The notes below the pieces were generated by a model. It was not told the DNA's origin. It searched no databases and saw only the letters and a list, made by a program, of their open reading frames with translations. A stretch of DNA of 64,000 nucleotides from Chaetoceros tenuissimus (lineage: Eukaryota; Bacillariophyta; Thalassiosirophyceae; Chaetocerotales; Chaetocerotaceae), in NCBI GenBank assembly GCA_021927905.1, contig BLLK01000046.1:930001-994000 (forward strand), read 5' to 3'. The position numbers and the translations under genes are program-made. This document shows, piece after piece, positions 32,057-41,326 of this stretch. Every line of letters starts with the position of its first letter. The first letter of the stretch is position 1.

Positions 32057-33724
32057 ATGTGGTTGAATTCGAGGGATCTAAAGAATCAATCTCAAAGATT
32101 GAGAAATGTGAGAAAGGAAAGAACTCTGCCGGCATGGGATAAACAAGCTAGTGAATTACATGGTTTAATATCTCAAATACCTTCCTCAATTTTTTCGACG
32201 AATTCAAATGTAAATATAGATGAGCTATGGCATGGTGTGAGACAGAGAGCTCTTTCTCATCTTACTGATTTGTCGACCATAGATTCTCGCGGTCGAACTC
32301 CACTTCATGCAGCATGTACCAAAAATGTACCTATATCGGTTGTCAAGATATTGCTCACATCTGGTGTAGATGTCAATGAAAAACATATAGAATCGAAATT
32401 AATGCGAACTGATAACCATGGGAGGACACCATTGTCCCTAGTGATTGCGAATAAAGCTTCCTTTGAAGTTGCCAAATATCTCTTGGAAAAATGTCCAAAT
32501 GCATCGAAAATAAAAGATAGATATGGAAATCTACCATTGCATCAAGTCTGCTCCACGGTAAAGGAATGCACCGACAAACAATTAAAACGTATTCATCTTT
32601 TGATCAAAGTATATCCTGAAGCTGTTTTGGAAAGTACAAAGGCTGGAGGTAAAACTGCACTCTATTTTTCGATTGAATGTGGTGCTCCCGTTTCAGTTGT
32701 GCAGACATTAGTAGACGCTAATTCATCTCTTCGTGTTCAGTGCTTTGGTGAAACGCCATTATCATGTGCCATTAAGAATCATTCGCATGATGACATTATC
32801 AAATGTATGGTAGTCAAAGATCCATCCATATGTGAAATAAAAGAAGGAGGACAAAATATGTTACATTTGGCCATTATTCGAAGAGCTAATCTTGCAGTTA
32901 TTGACACAATTAGTAGATTGGAATCGTGCATCATGGAAACAAATAATGTTGGAGATTCAGCTTTACATATTGCAGTACGAGATAGAATGCGTCCATTTGA
33001 AATTGCCAAGTTGCTGATAGAAAAGAGTATATCTTTGGTCCACTTACGTAATAAGAGCGGGTTGGACGCATTAGATCTTGTATACATCAGATTCAAACGG
33101 TGTATTGAATTGAAAAAGAATGATGACACTGTGGAATCAATTTATAATACTTTGGCATTTCTACTGAAGAATCAAAAATCCAGTACACGAGCTGTTGGTG
33201 GACTCGATGAGGAATCTGATATTTTCTTTGACATGGTTCAAACTGATGTTCCAATTGAAATAGTCCAACATATGGCTTCGGCAAAATTTCCAGGGATTAT
33301 CTCACGTAACGATCCGATGACTGGAATACTGCCTATATTTCATGTCGCAAATAGCAAGGCCAAAGACCGAGAGCAAATTATTGCGTATATGTTGAAGTCG
33401 TACCCTCTTTGTGCTCATATCAAATGTAGTCAAGGTGACTATCTCCTGCACAAAATTTGCAAGTTCGGTGTTGTTAACCATTTACTTTTGAAAGAAGTGA
33501 TTGCACTAAATCCAGCTTCACTTGAGCAGGGAGATAACTATAGTCTTCATCCGTTCCTTCTAGCAGCTCTGCCGCGGAAAAAGAAGAAAGACAAGGTGCA
33601 TGCTTTCCAAAAGCAGTTCCAAGAATGGGGACTCACTTCAAATGATGATGCTAAACACTTGAGTTCTATTTATATTTGTTTAAGGGAAGCACCTCAGATG
33701 CTGTCACATTTGGATTTGGGATGA
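32057..33724 (+). CDS. Ankyrin-repeat protein, copy 1
   Basis: Single exon, 555 residues. After a basic start (NSRDLKNQSQRLRNVRKE) come about seven ankyrin repeats from residue 75 to 440: DSRGRTPLHAACTKNVPISV, DNHGRTPLSLVIANKASFEV, DRYGNLPLHQVCSTV, GGKTALYFSIECGAPVSVVQ, GQNMLHLAIIRRANLAVID, VGDSALHIAVRDRMRPFEIA and weaker ones. A Lys-rich run (PRKKKKDK) near 505 may be a nuclear signal. Ankyrin stacks bind other proteins; no enzyme domain is visible. Diatom genomes hold many such proteins of unknown role. The protein is identical to copy 2 at 41327. Its 3' end was also copied to about 38597. Confidence 0.85.
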   Translation: MWLNSRDLKNQSQRLRNVRKERTLPAWDKQASELHGLISQIPSSIFSTNSNVNIDELWHGVRQRALSHLTDLSTIDSRGRTPLHAACTKNVPISVVKILLTSGVDVNEKHIESKLMRTDNHGRTPLSLVIANKASFEVAKYLLEKCPNASKIKDRYGNLPLHQVCSTVKECTDKQLKRIHLLIKVYPEAVLESTKAGGKTALYFSIECGAPVSVVQTLVDANSSLRVQCFGETPLSCAIKNHSHDDIIKCMVVKDPSICEIKEGGQNMLHLAIIRRANLAVIDTISRLESCIMETNNVGDSALHIAVRDRMRPFEIAKLLIEKSISLVHLRNKSGLDALDLVYIRFKRCIELKKNDDTVESIYNTLAFLLKNQKSSTRAVGGLDEESDIFFDMVQTDVPIEIVQHMASAKFPGIISRNDPMTGILPIFHVANSKAKDREQIIAYMLKSYPLCAHIKCSQGDYLLHKICKFGVVNHLLLKEVIALNPASLEQGDNYSLHPFLLAALPRKKKKDKVHAFQKQFQEWGLTSNDDAKHLSSIYICLREAPQMLSHLDLG

Positions 33725-33740
33725 AATGGATATATTCTTA

Positions 33741-33843
33741 TCTAAGCTAATTCATAGATGGCTGTGATGATTCCGAAAGTCGGTCCAAAGATTAAAGCTT
33801 GTATACCCAGACCACGAATAGCAGTTGAGGGGGAGGAGCATTG
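33741..33843 (-). pseudogene. Relic of carrier-gene 3' end, unit 1
   Basis: Antisense to and just beyond the ankyrin stop codon, this stretch matches the last 30 or so codons of the carrier gene at 38673-38776. The coding order (NAPPPQLL, then RGLGIQALIFGPTFGI) can be followed, but a single-base deletion near 33820 shifts the frame. Only the end of the gene is present. Confidence 0.85.
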
Positions 33844-34121
33844 ACACATGTCAGTTGAAGAAGAAATGAAAAGTATAAATTTGCAATTATGATAGACGGG
33901 TTTCGCTATTGGAAATAGAAAGAAGTCATTAAATGTCTACAATGACTTAGCACTCTTTTTGTCGTCGGTGGCAGATTTTTGTGAGAAGCAGTTGCTTTGC
34001 CGTCTGCTCATCGACGCTCTCTCAAAACACATCTTTGCGTTGATGCATACCTTATAACAATAACATAACATAAACAAAGAACATAAACAAAGAACATATA
34101 CAATACTTACAATACTGCAAC

Positions 34122-35342
34122 ATGAACGTGAACATGGATATGGACATGATGAATGGAGGAAACAGAGGAAAGAGAAGTCAGCAGGAGGTTGATGCACAAG
34201 AAGAACGACCTTTCAAGCGATACAGAGCTGGAGCTGATGAGCAGGATGAAAATCAGCAGCCTTCTCCTTCTCCAAGCAATCAAAAAAGACGCCATTTAGA
34301 GCTTGATCACGATGCACAGATGCTAGAGGCACCGGAGGAGCCAGGACGTACTTTGAAGAGAAGGAAGACTGGCCCAGCGCTTCCTCAACTCGCCCAGAAC
34401 ATCAATCAATATGTTCTCGGCTTTGGAACCAATGATGATCGCAGTGGTAGTGTCTACCAGTCGCCTGCATTTAGATCTCAAGTAGGAAGAGTTAGACGTA
34501 GTAGCCGCTTTGCATACGATAGAAGTGGAGTTGATCCACTTTCTCCTCAGCACATGTCGTCCATCAATGAGGACAATGACATCCATCGTAACTCACCAAT
34601 TGCTCCAAGAAGAACTGGCCCTCCTCAGAGAAGAGATATTGCTTTTCCTACCGAAGCAGAACGTGCTCATAGGCGCAATGAATTGCGTGCAATGAATCCA
34701 AATCAGAGTGAGAGCTCTGAAGATTCATCTGAGGATTCCTTTCATGACGCTGTTGAAGAAGAGGTTGATCAAGATAGTTTCCATGATGCTCGCCAAAGCC
34801 CAAGTGAGTCGCCTATTGAGATGCCAGAGAATGAAAACTTTCAACAAGGCCAAGTCATGGAAGATGAAACCGATGAGCAACAGGTGACAGACGATCCACA
34901 GAGTGAAGTCATGGATGAGCAAGAGCAAGCAATGGAAGATGAAACCGATGAGCAACAGGTGACAGACGATCCGCAGAGTGAAGTCATGGATGAGCAAGAG
35001 CAAGCCATGGAAGATGAAAGCAATGAGGAAGAGGTGACAGAGGATCCACAAATTGGGGTCATGGATGAGCAAGAGCCGACCATGGAAGATGAAAGCAATC
35101 AGCAACAGGTGACAGAGGATCCACAAATTGGAGTCGTGGATGAGCAAGAGCCGACCATGGAAGATGAAAGCGATGAGGAGGACATGACAGAGGATCCACA
35201 AATTGCTCAGGAAGCTGAAATTGATGAAAGAGGTGCATTTGAATGGTTTCAAGATGAGAAGGGGAGAAGAATCAGACGCTCTTTACGTATCAAAGAGAAT
35301 GAGCGCATCCACGGCAGAGTGGTTTACACGAAATATTTTTAG
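34122..35342 (+). CDS. Acidic repeat protein with basic nuclear-type motifs, copy 1
   Basis: Single exon, 406 residues, preceded by an A-rich leader with two copies of CATAAACAAAGAA. The N-terminal third is basic and polar with clusters fit for nuclear import (RPFKRYR, NQKRRHLE, LKRRKTGPALPQL). The middle is acidic and Ser-rich. Residues about 246-361 are five tandem copies of a 25-residue unit (MEDETDEQQVTDDPQSE followed by VMDEQEQA). The end is RGAFEWFQDEKGRRIRRSLRI...VYTKYF. Two RRS motifs (RRSSRF, RRSLRI) recur. I recognise no family. Composition suggests a nuclear, chromatin or histone-binding protein; that is inference. It differs from copy 2 by one residue (Asn versus Asp at 238). It lies within the insert that splits the ankyrin/carrier junction. 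Confidence 0.7.
   Translation: MNVNMDMDMMNGGNRGKRSQQEVDAQEERPFKRYRAGADEQDENQQPSPSPSNQKRRHLELDHDAQMLEAPEEPGRTLKRRKTGPALPQLAQNINQYVLGFGTNDDRSGSVYQSPAFRSQVGRVRRSSRFAYDRSGVDPLSPQHMSSINEDNDIHRNSPIAPRRTGPPQRRDIAFPTEAERAHRRNELRAMNPNQSESSEDSSEDSFHDAVEEEVDQDSFHDARQSPSESPIEMPENENFQQGQVMEDETDEQQVTDDPQSEVMDEQEQAMEDETDEQQVTDDPQSEVMDEQEQAMEDESNEEEVTEDPQIGVMDEQEPTMEDESNQQQVTEDPQIGVVDEQEPTMEDESDEEDMTEDPQIAQEAEIDERGAFEWFQDEKGRRIRRSLRIKENERIHGRVVYTKYF
34857..35204 (+). repeat. 75-bp in-frame tandem repeat, unit 1
   Basis: Four full units and one partial unit, each beginning ATGGAAGATGAAA, start at 34857, 34932, 35007, 35082 and 35157. Units 1 and 2 are nearly the same; units 3 and 4 share CCACAAATTGG. The repeat encodes the acidic 25-residue unit. 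Confidence 0.9.
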
Positions 35343-38300
35343 GTTAGTGTTATTTATGTGTTTATGGATCAATGCAGTCATTTCTCATAAGCTCACACAT
35401 TCTCCTCTCTGATACGAAGAGGTAGAGAGAAGGTATAGAGCTTCTTTGAGGAAAAGTACCTTTGCTTTGAAGTAATTGCATGTGAATAGGAGAAGCAAAA
35501 GAGGTGATGCAAAAAGATATGTCGGTGATGGCCACTATGGTCCGACATGCACCCGAGATTCGAACCAATGATAGAATTCATTCAATGAATACTTTCATTC
35601 GTCCTAAGTATGCTACCCTGGCGAAAGTTGGGATCAATATGTTCCTTTTGATGCCACCACAGTGCAGCTCACGATTCAAACCGTGACCGAGCCCTCTGTA
35701 TCTTCTCATATTTCTGAGGTCTTGTATTTGACTTTGCTTGGAAAGGTCTTACTTGAGCAGTTCATTTTTTGGTCACAGTGTTTGGCTAGGTTTTATGTCT
35801 GAGTTTTGGCTGGCTTCATTGATATTCTTGTAATTCTTGCTTCCGCTATTCTTCGGTGCTTCTATCGCCAATACCCTTCTTGTAGAACCTTGCGGACAGA
35901 TAGGATACGACTTTCCTATTGAGCCCGCAGCGAGTGCTCAATTTTGGACACGCAACTGGTACTGAACCTATCCGAGAGTGATGGTCTCTCCATGCCTCTG
36001 GCGTGTTATGGATGGGTGTACATTCAGTGCGCATGTTTTTAAGCATGGCTTTTTCCAGGGTGTGATGTCTTTAGCACAATCTTTGCTATTGTTCAGCACC
36101 AAAAAGTGACTCCGGCTTATCCCCGGATGTGGCGATTGTTGGATTCGCCTTCATCACAGAGCTTAAGTCTTCGTCCTTTCTAGTTTCTCAAGGTTCAATA
36201 TTGCAAGAGGTGAGGCACATGCTGGGTAAAGGATGACTACCTCCCCGTGGTACCTGGTGGGTGCTTTTTTAAGTAGCTAAACGTCGTCCCAAGTGCAAGA
36301 TCGGATCTCAAGTTAAGATTATCAATGAAGTTAGACTAGTTCAGGCAGAAGATACCTTTCTAAGACACGCCCATGACCCTAGAGTGATGTTCTAGTAAAT
36401 CACATGGCCATCCAGCATCTTTATCAAGTCAAGTGCCAATTGGGAATGAAGATTCAGAGAAGGCTCGGTAAGTACATGTGGGTAAGAATTGACATCTTTT
36501 GGATTTACTTCATTTGATCCGGTAGCAAGGACTATACTCGTAATCCACTCCTTCTGTGTGGTAACTCTCATCTCTTTCCTGATCATATCCAATCATCGTT
36601 ACTGAGGTTTCCATCTCTTCCACATCTGCCACGCCAAAGCCTACGTAGACCATCTGGTTTCAGATTGACTACACCTTAGTCTGAGGATACGAGGTTCTAT
36701 TCCCATCCACTTTCTGCAGAATCTCAAACTTGGATTTCAATTGAAGCACGCACGCATCGATATTCTCCAAGTCTTCAGTCACTACGCAGTTTATTGAAAG
36801 AGCGCACATTCTGTTGATGAATCATAGACTCCAATAATAGCACGACGTCTTCTTTCACATTGAAGCTTATCAAAGACCTTTGGTCAACAAACAATCCGTA
36901 CAGCCTACCTCTCAAGTAAAAACATATCATTCAACTTCCACTTCACTGCTCAGTCCACCGCCTTCCTTATTACATTGCATCATTACCCTCATATCCATAT
37001 CTTCGCACCATTGTTACCTGCGAAGCCCTTCCTACACATATCAGCTTTCGGTCATAGCTGCGCATAGTTCACATCAACACAGTTTGGCAAGTCTACATTT
37101 TGCAAGATGCACATAGATATCAACGCAGCCTATACTCGATACCATTTCCTTTTTTGCCTTGGATGAGAATAATAATATCTCCAAGATCTTCACATAGATG
37201 GCCGTCTTGTAGCATAATATCTGCTCGACATAGATACCTTGGGGAACAACCATGACGAGAGTCGACACCGTCAGTCTTGCTATCCTTGTACATTTCATTC
37301 GACACTGTCAGCAATCCTTGTGTGATCTCGTCCTTAACCTTGGAGGCAAGTTACCTCCCGTCACCTATGAGTGACGTATCACCGCTTTGTAGTTTTCCAC
37401 GGTCTTGAAGGACTTATGGAAAGCCACAATCCAGAGGCTCCTTTACAACTCGGGACAGCTTATATCGTCGCCAATAGGGAAAGATCCCATTATGATCCAT
37501 ACCTGCTGAAGAAACATGTAGAGTTGTGCACCTTGAGATTTATGATTTGGACTCTCAAATTTCTATAGTTTCCATATTCTCAAAGATTAGAGTTTCAGCC
37601 ATATCATTTCCTTTACTCAGCCAACAGCTATCATTTAAAGTCATCATCCCCTTACACACCATCTGAATCAAGTCAGATATATTCGAAAATGTTACAGAAG
37701 AGATGAAGAGCACCCGCATAGATTAGATCCAGTCTAACCCAGAGACATCTCGTGAAACGATTGGACTATGTACCCAATAGGAGTGATGCCTACCCACTCC
37801 CGTAATAAATCATCATGTTTGAACCAAAGAGGTATCATCATGCAATCCTCGTGCTGAAAGCACAAAAAGAATACAACAGCTCATCTTTTTTCTGTCTTGT
37901 ATCTGATAATAATTTCTCTAAATCAATACTAAAACATTTTCAATATATTCCCTTGTCCAATGTAAGCAGTCCTCTGATGTTCCTTCAAATTCGACAGCCC
38001 CCAGTCGTGGTAGTGGTCTATGTACCGTACACGCTCTAATCTGACCTAGTCGTGGTAGTGGTCTATGTACCTTACACGCTTTAATCTGACCTGGTACGTA
38101 GGTTCGCATTGATCATGAAGTGGATTATTCAAAAAAGCAAATGCCCGACAAAGAGCGATTATTCTTCTTCATTCTTATCCTATGGACATTCCAAATTTGT
38201 TTTCTGATCTTATGATCTCGTCTATATGACAATGCCACAAAACTGAACAGAGATGCTGAGATCAATGGAGTATCAATACCAGATTCATTGTTATTATTAC

Positions 38301-38580
38301 ACATTTGAGAGATATCCTTTCAAAGAATTCCTTTCCTTATTCTGTAGTTCTTGTCTAACACCTTGCTTTTTGGAGTTTTATAACCAAGACGCTATAAGCT
38401 TTTGCAACTTGGTATTTGCTGTTTGCGAATATAATATTTCATTGAATGGTTAGGTATTGTGCTATTAGACTGGAGAGATTGTTGAAAGTTCTTTTATGGG
38501 TAGTGATACAATTGATGATGATGATGATGTAATCCTAACCAAAGGATAATCTCTGAAGCAAGATGGTTGGTGTTGAGATG
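35343..38580. other. 3.2 kb without intact gene; decayed minus-strand coding, unit 1
   Basis: No long open frame. On the minus strand several pieces read like protein between stops and frame shifts: about 36600-36720 (MVYVGFGVADVEEMETSV, IGYDQERDESY), 36395-36592 (TSIVLATGSNEVNPKDVNS, PHVLTEPSLNLHSQLALD), 36700-36830 (VRSFNKLRSD), and 37120-37314 (DGVDSRHGCSPRYL, ADIMLQDGHLCEDLGD). The sequence looks less AT-rich than neighbouring spacers. It may be a dead mobile element or a dead host gene; I recognise neither. Confidence 0.4.
38003..38092. repeat. 45-bp tandem repeat, two copies, unit 1
   Basis: The unit starting AGTCGTGGTAGTGGTCTATG and ending TAATCTGACCT occurs at 38003-38047 and 38048-38092 with two differences. 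Confidence 0.9.
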
Positions 38581-38596
38581 CAATGGATGTCCTGGC

Positions 38597-38650
38597 CCAG
38601 TTCCAAGACTTGGGCTTTACTCAAAATGAAGATGCTAGACGCTCAGATTC
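38597..38650 (+). pseudogene. Relic of ankyrin-gene 3' end, unit 1
   Basis: The sequence from CAGTTCCAAGA matches the region of the ankyrin gene that encodes FQEWGLTSNDDAKH (33613-33665), with substitutions and a deletion of about 53 bp before the shared GAAATGGATATATTC. It is joined directly to the 3' end of the intact carrier gene. Confidence 0.75.
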
Positions 38651-38672
38651 ATTGAAATGGATATATTCATGC

Positions 38673-39710
38673 CTAAGCTAATTCATAGATGGCTGCAACG
38701 ATACCAAAAGTCGGTCCAAAGATTAAAGCTTGTATGCCCAGCCCACGAAGTAGTAGTTGAGGGGGAGGAGCATTGATGCGTTTCCCGCTCCAGAAAGAGT
38801 ATTCTTCCCTACTATATATCATATAGGTCTTGTATATATCAATTGGCGTAACTGCAAGTGAACATAACATCCCTGCGAAGATACCACTGGCTACAGTAGT
38901 CTTTCGTCGCAAAGTTTCATCATACTCAACGTGTACACCTTTACAGAAAGTACTTTGCACTAGCTCCCATTTGTACTCGTCTTGAAACAATTTCTGAAAC
39001 GAGTAAAAGATTGGAAAGAATGACATATTGAACACCATTTCTCTCATTGCAAGAATTTTCACTCCAGATAGAGCTCTTTTTCGCCTTTCTTCCGGTTCGC
39101 TGCTACCATTCCATGCCAACTGCTCCTTGATGCTGCTGACAAAGTTTTTCAATGGATGGAATTGTCTCGATTTCAACTCTTCTTCCATGATACGATTGGC
39201 TCTATGTACTTCAAGTGGACAAAGTAATACTGCTTGACAGATACCAGCCAAAATTCCTGCCGAAAATTCTTGCATCAATCCGTATGAATTCTGGTCAAAG
39301 AAATTACTCTCTCCTATGTTTGTAATTAGCGCTAGAGACATTTCATGAGTTGTCAGACGAATCAGTGGAGTTAGAAACACTCGTAGCTTTTGTTTAAAGA
39401 TTCCATATTTTGAAAATATTGTTTTCATTTCTTGTCTGATCTCTCCTCGAATAAATTTATCACTGACTGAATGTTCAGATAAAGACGAACTTGTTTCCTT
39501 TATTGCTTGTTCCATTTGCAGTTCTCTCGTCGATATATAATCATAGTTCCAATTTGCTAATTTGGAGTTGATAAATGAAATTTTGTACATCTCTGCAGGA
39601 TATGTAATGAAGGCAGCTGTAGTACATGCTGCTGTGGTCGCAAGTAACTTTGAAGAAGTCAGATTACTCGGGAGGAATGAAAGAAGTTGGAAACCAGTCG
39701 GATCATTCAT
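38673..39710 (-). CDS. Mitochondrial carrier family (SLC25) protein, copy 1
   Basis: Single exon, 345 residues from ATG 39710. The three-fold carrier repeat is visible from its signature motifs P-x-[DE]-x-x-[KR]: TYPAEMYKI (about residue 37), LCPLEVHRAN (about 163) and VTPIDIYKTY (about 291), each after a hydrophobic segment with small residues (AGILAGICQAVLL, ASGIFAGMLCSLA). These motifs gate the substrate path in the inner mitochondrial membrane. An insert of charged residues (about 50-95) separates the first two helices more than usual. The substrate cannot be told. The ATG directly follows TTTTTCATAG with CCTAAC upstream, so an upstream exon is possible. Confidence 0.8.
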   Translation of the reverse strand: MNDPTGFQLLSFLPSNLTSSKLLATTAACTTAAFITYPAEMYKISFINSKLANWNYDYISTRELQMEQAIKETSSSLSEHSVSDKFIRGEIRQEMKTIFSKYGIFKQKLRVFLTPLIRLTTHEMSLALITNIGESNFFDQNSYGLMQEFSAGILAGICQAVLLCPLEVHRANRIMEEELKSRQFHPLKNFVSSIKEQLAWNGSSEPEERRKRALSGVKILAMREMVFNMSFFPIFYSFQKLFQDEYKWELVQSTFCKGVHVEYDETLRRKTTVASGIFAGMLCSLAVTPIDIYKTYMIYSREEYSFWSGKRINAPPPQLLLRGLGIQALIFGPTFGIVAAIYELA

Positions 39711-41029
39711 CTATGAAAAAGCGCCTGTTAGGATTGAATTCGAAGCTCCTATCTGTGTATATGCAAAACAGGTCTAGTCTAATCAAAATGTACTGTCGAA
39801 CTTGAATATTATATACCATAGGTAAGTATTCATGATACACAGTGATGGATGAATGAAATGATGCTGCTGTGTTGTGCTGTTGTTTTTAGAAGTTAGAAGA
39901 TAAAAGATCCAAGAGGAATGCAATTGCAAGGACACTCTTTTTTCTTCAAAAATTGACATCCCTAAAATAGCTGAAAATAATCCATCTTTTCCTTGAAACA
40001 AATGAAGAGGGATTTTGCCATACAAATTCAAATCATTCGAACCTTGACAGGGGTGTCTGCTTGCAATTCATTACTTTACTTACAAAAGCCTGCCGTTGTA
40101 CCAATGAAAGAGAACAATCTTGTGGATGAACTTCAGGGTCAATACTGTCTCGATTACTCTTTTGAGAACGCTCGCCGAATCGCATTGAAATGAACATAGA
40201 CGAATGTGTGAATACGTGAATATCGTGTACTGATTTTGGATAAGATGATTCGAATAAGAGAGAACATATTCTATTTCTAGAGAAGATTTTTTGTCTTGCA
40301 AATGCAACAAAAATAATTGCGACGAAGACTGGCGTTAGAGCAAATTACTTTGCAAAAAATGCCAAGACAAACACGGGGGAAAGAAGAATATTCATTCAAG
40401 AACTTCTACTAAAAAAAGAACAGCGCAAGTTTGACAAGAGCGAAAAGGTGCTTTTAGAGTAGTATAATGAGTTCTAAAATGGGGACTAAACATAGGTGTA
40501 TATAAATGATTACTTTAATGGCAATGCTCGACAATCTTTACTTTTCAATACAAAAATATTTTATTCATGCATTATTCATCTTGCCTAGACGCCAACTTCA
40601 TTTGTGAGTGCGTCATGGTTCAAGTCCTGGCCAGTTCTTTTGTTTCTGGTGGTGTTAGTCTGGCTTTCATCAAGCGCGAGTGCATGAATACAATTCCCTG
40701 CCTAGTTATTTACTTTACCAAGCATTGTCCACTTGGTATCGCGATGCCTGGTATGTTTCCAGCCTGTTGGCTGAGAGGACTAATTAGGTACTTGCTTTAT
40801 GTATTATATGATTGATTGTATTTTATTTTAATTTTTAATCATCATTATCCTCAGGAACGACATTCAATAACAGATTCTCTTCATCATCGAAAGTTGAAGA
40901 TTCTTCGGAGTCATCCACAATTTTATCTACAACATATTCTATGATTATATCATTTTCTTCTACCTCTATTGTTTCATTTTGATCCTGGGTTTGGTCTTTG
41001 GACTCTTCATTTTTCTTCTGTTTCCTTGT
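39711..41029. other. Spacer between the two duplication units
   Basis: The first 260 bp match the end of unit 2 in patches (a 58-bp block at 39911-39968 matches 49131-49188). From 39969 the sequence is not repeated elsewhere in the window. It holds a short plus-strand frame from 40002 (MKRDFAIQIQIIRTL, 64 residues), a worn plus-strand region with several cysteines at 40280-40400, a frame from 40567 that does not look like protein, and the acidic coding end at 40835-41029. It may be remains of one or more genes cut by the duplication. Confidence 0.35.
40835..41029 (-). pseudogene. Truncated C-terminal end of an acidic protein gene
   Basis: The minus strand reads 65 or so codons without interruption to a TAA at 40835-40837: KQKKNEESKDQTQDQNETIE, then VDKIVDDSEESSTFDDEEN and NVVPEDNDD. 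The composition is plainly coding, yet there is no ATG, and upstream the frame runs into duplicated sequence at 41030 and a stop. The gene appears to have been cut exactly at the start of duplication unit 2. Confidence 0.6.
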
Positions 41030-41326
41030 GATTTTGCATGTGAAGCTTTTCTCGTTTGCCCGTTGACGCTACGTACATCATTTTGAGTGAAAATGATGAT
41101 CGAAGGCTTCTCTTTCTCTTCTCGGGGGAAACTATTTCTCCGCGTTTATCCGGTTTACCTGTATTTAACTGTCGACGTTTGGGAGAAAGATGAAGGATAA
41201 GGATGAAGCCTAGGTTCTCTACTACAAGGTATCTCTTGTCACTCTTCAGTTTCTAGTTTCTTTTTCCAATTAAGCGATTCCAATAACCATTCTATGCAAT
41301 AATGAGTATATCTATAACTTGAACTG

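Larger units (their letters stand above)
31763..39968 (+). repeat. Segmental duplication unit 1
   Basis: This segment recurs at 41030-49188 in the same orientation. From 31959 to about 39708 every position I compared matches at a fixed offset of 9,270 bp, with only about six single-base changes noticed (near 34834, 36396, 37334, 37647, 38512 and 39230). Outside this core, 31763-31958 and 39709-39968 match their partners only in patches. Confidence 0.95.

Noticed and set aside
34725-35252. Minus-strand open frame of 175 codons with a repeated hydrophobic pattern (and its copy in unit 2)
   Set aside because: It is the antisense of the acidic 75-bp repeats; the periodic hydrophobicity is a by-product of the Glu/Asp codons on the other strand.
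40600-40650. Possible tRNA: a GGTTCAAGTCC box resembling a T-arm
   Set aside because: The flanking bases do not form a five-pair T-stem, and no anticodon arm or acceptor stem could be fitted upstream.
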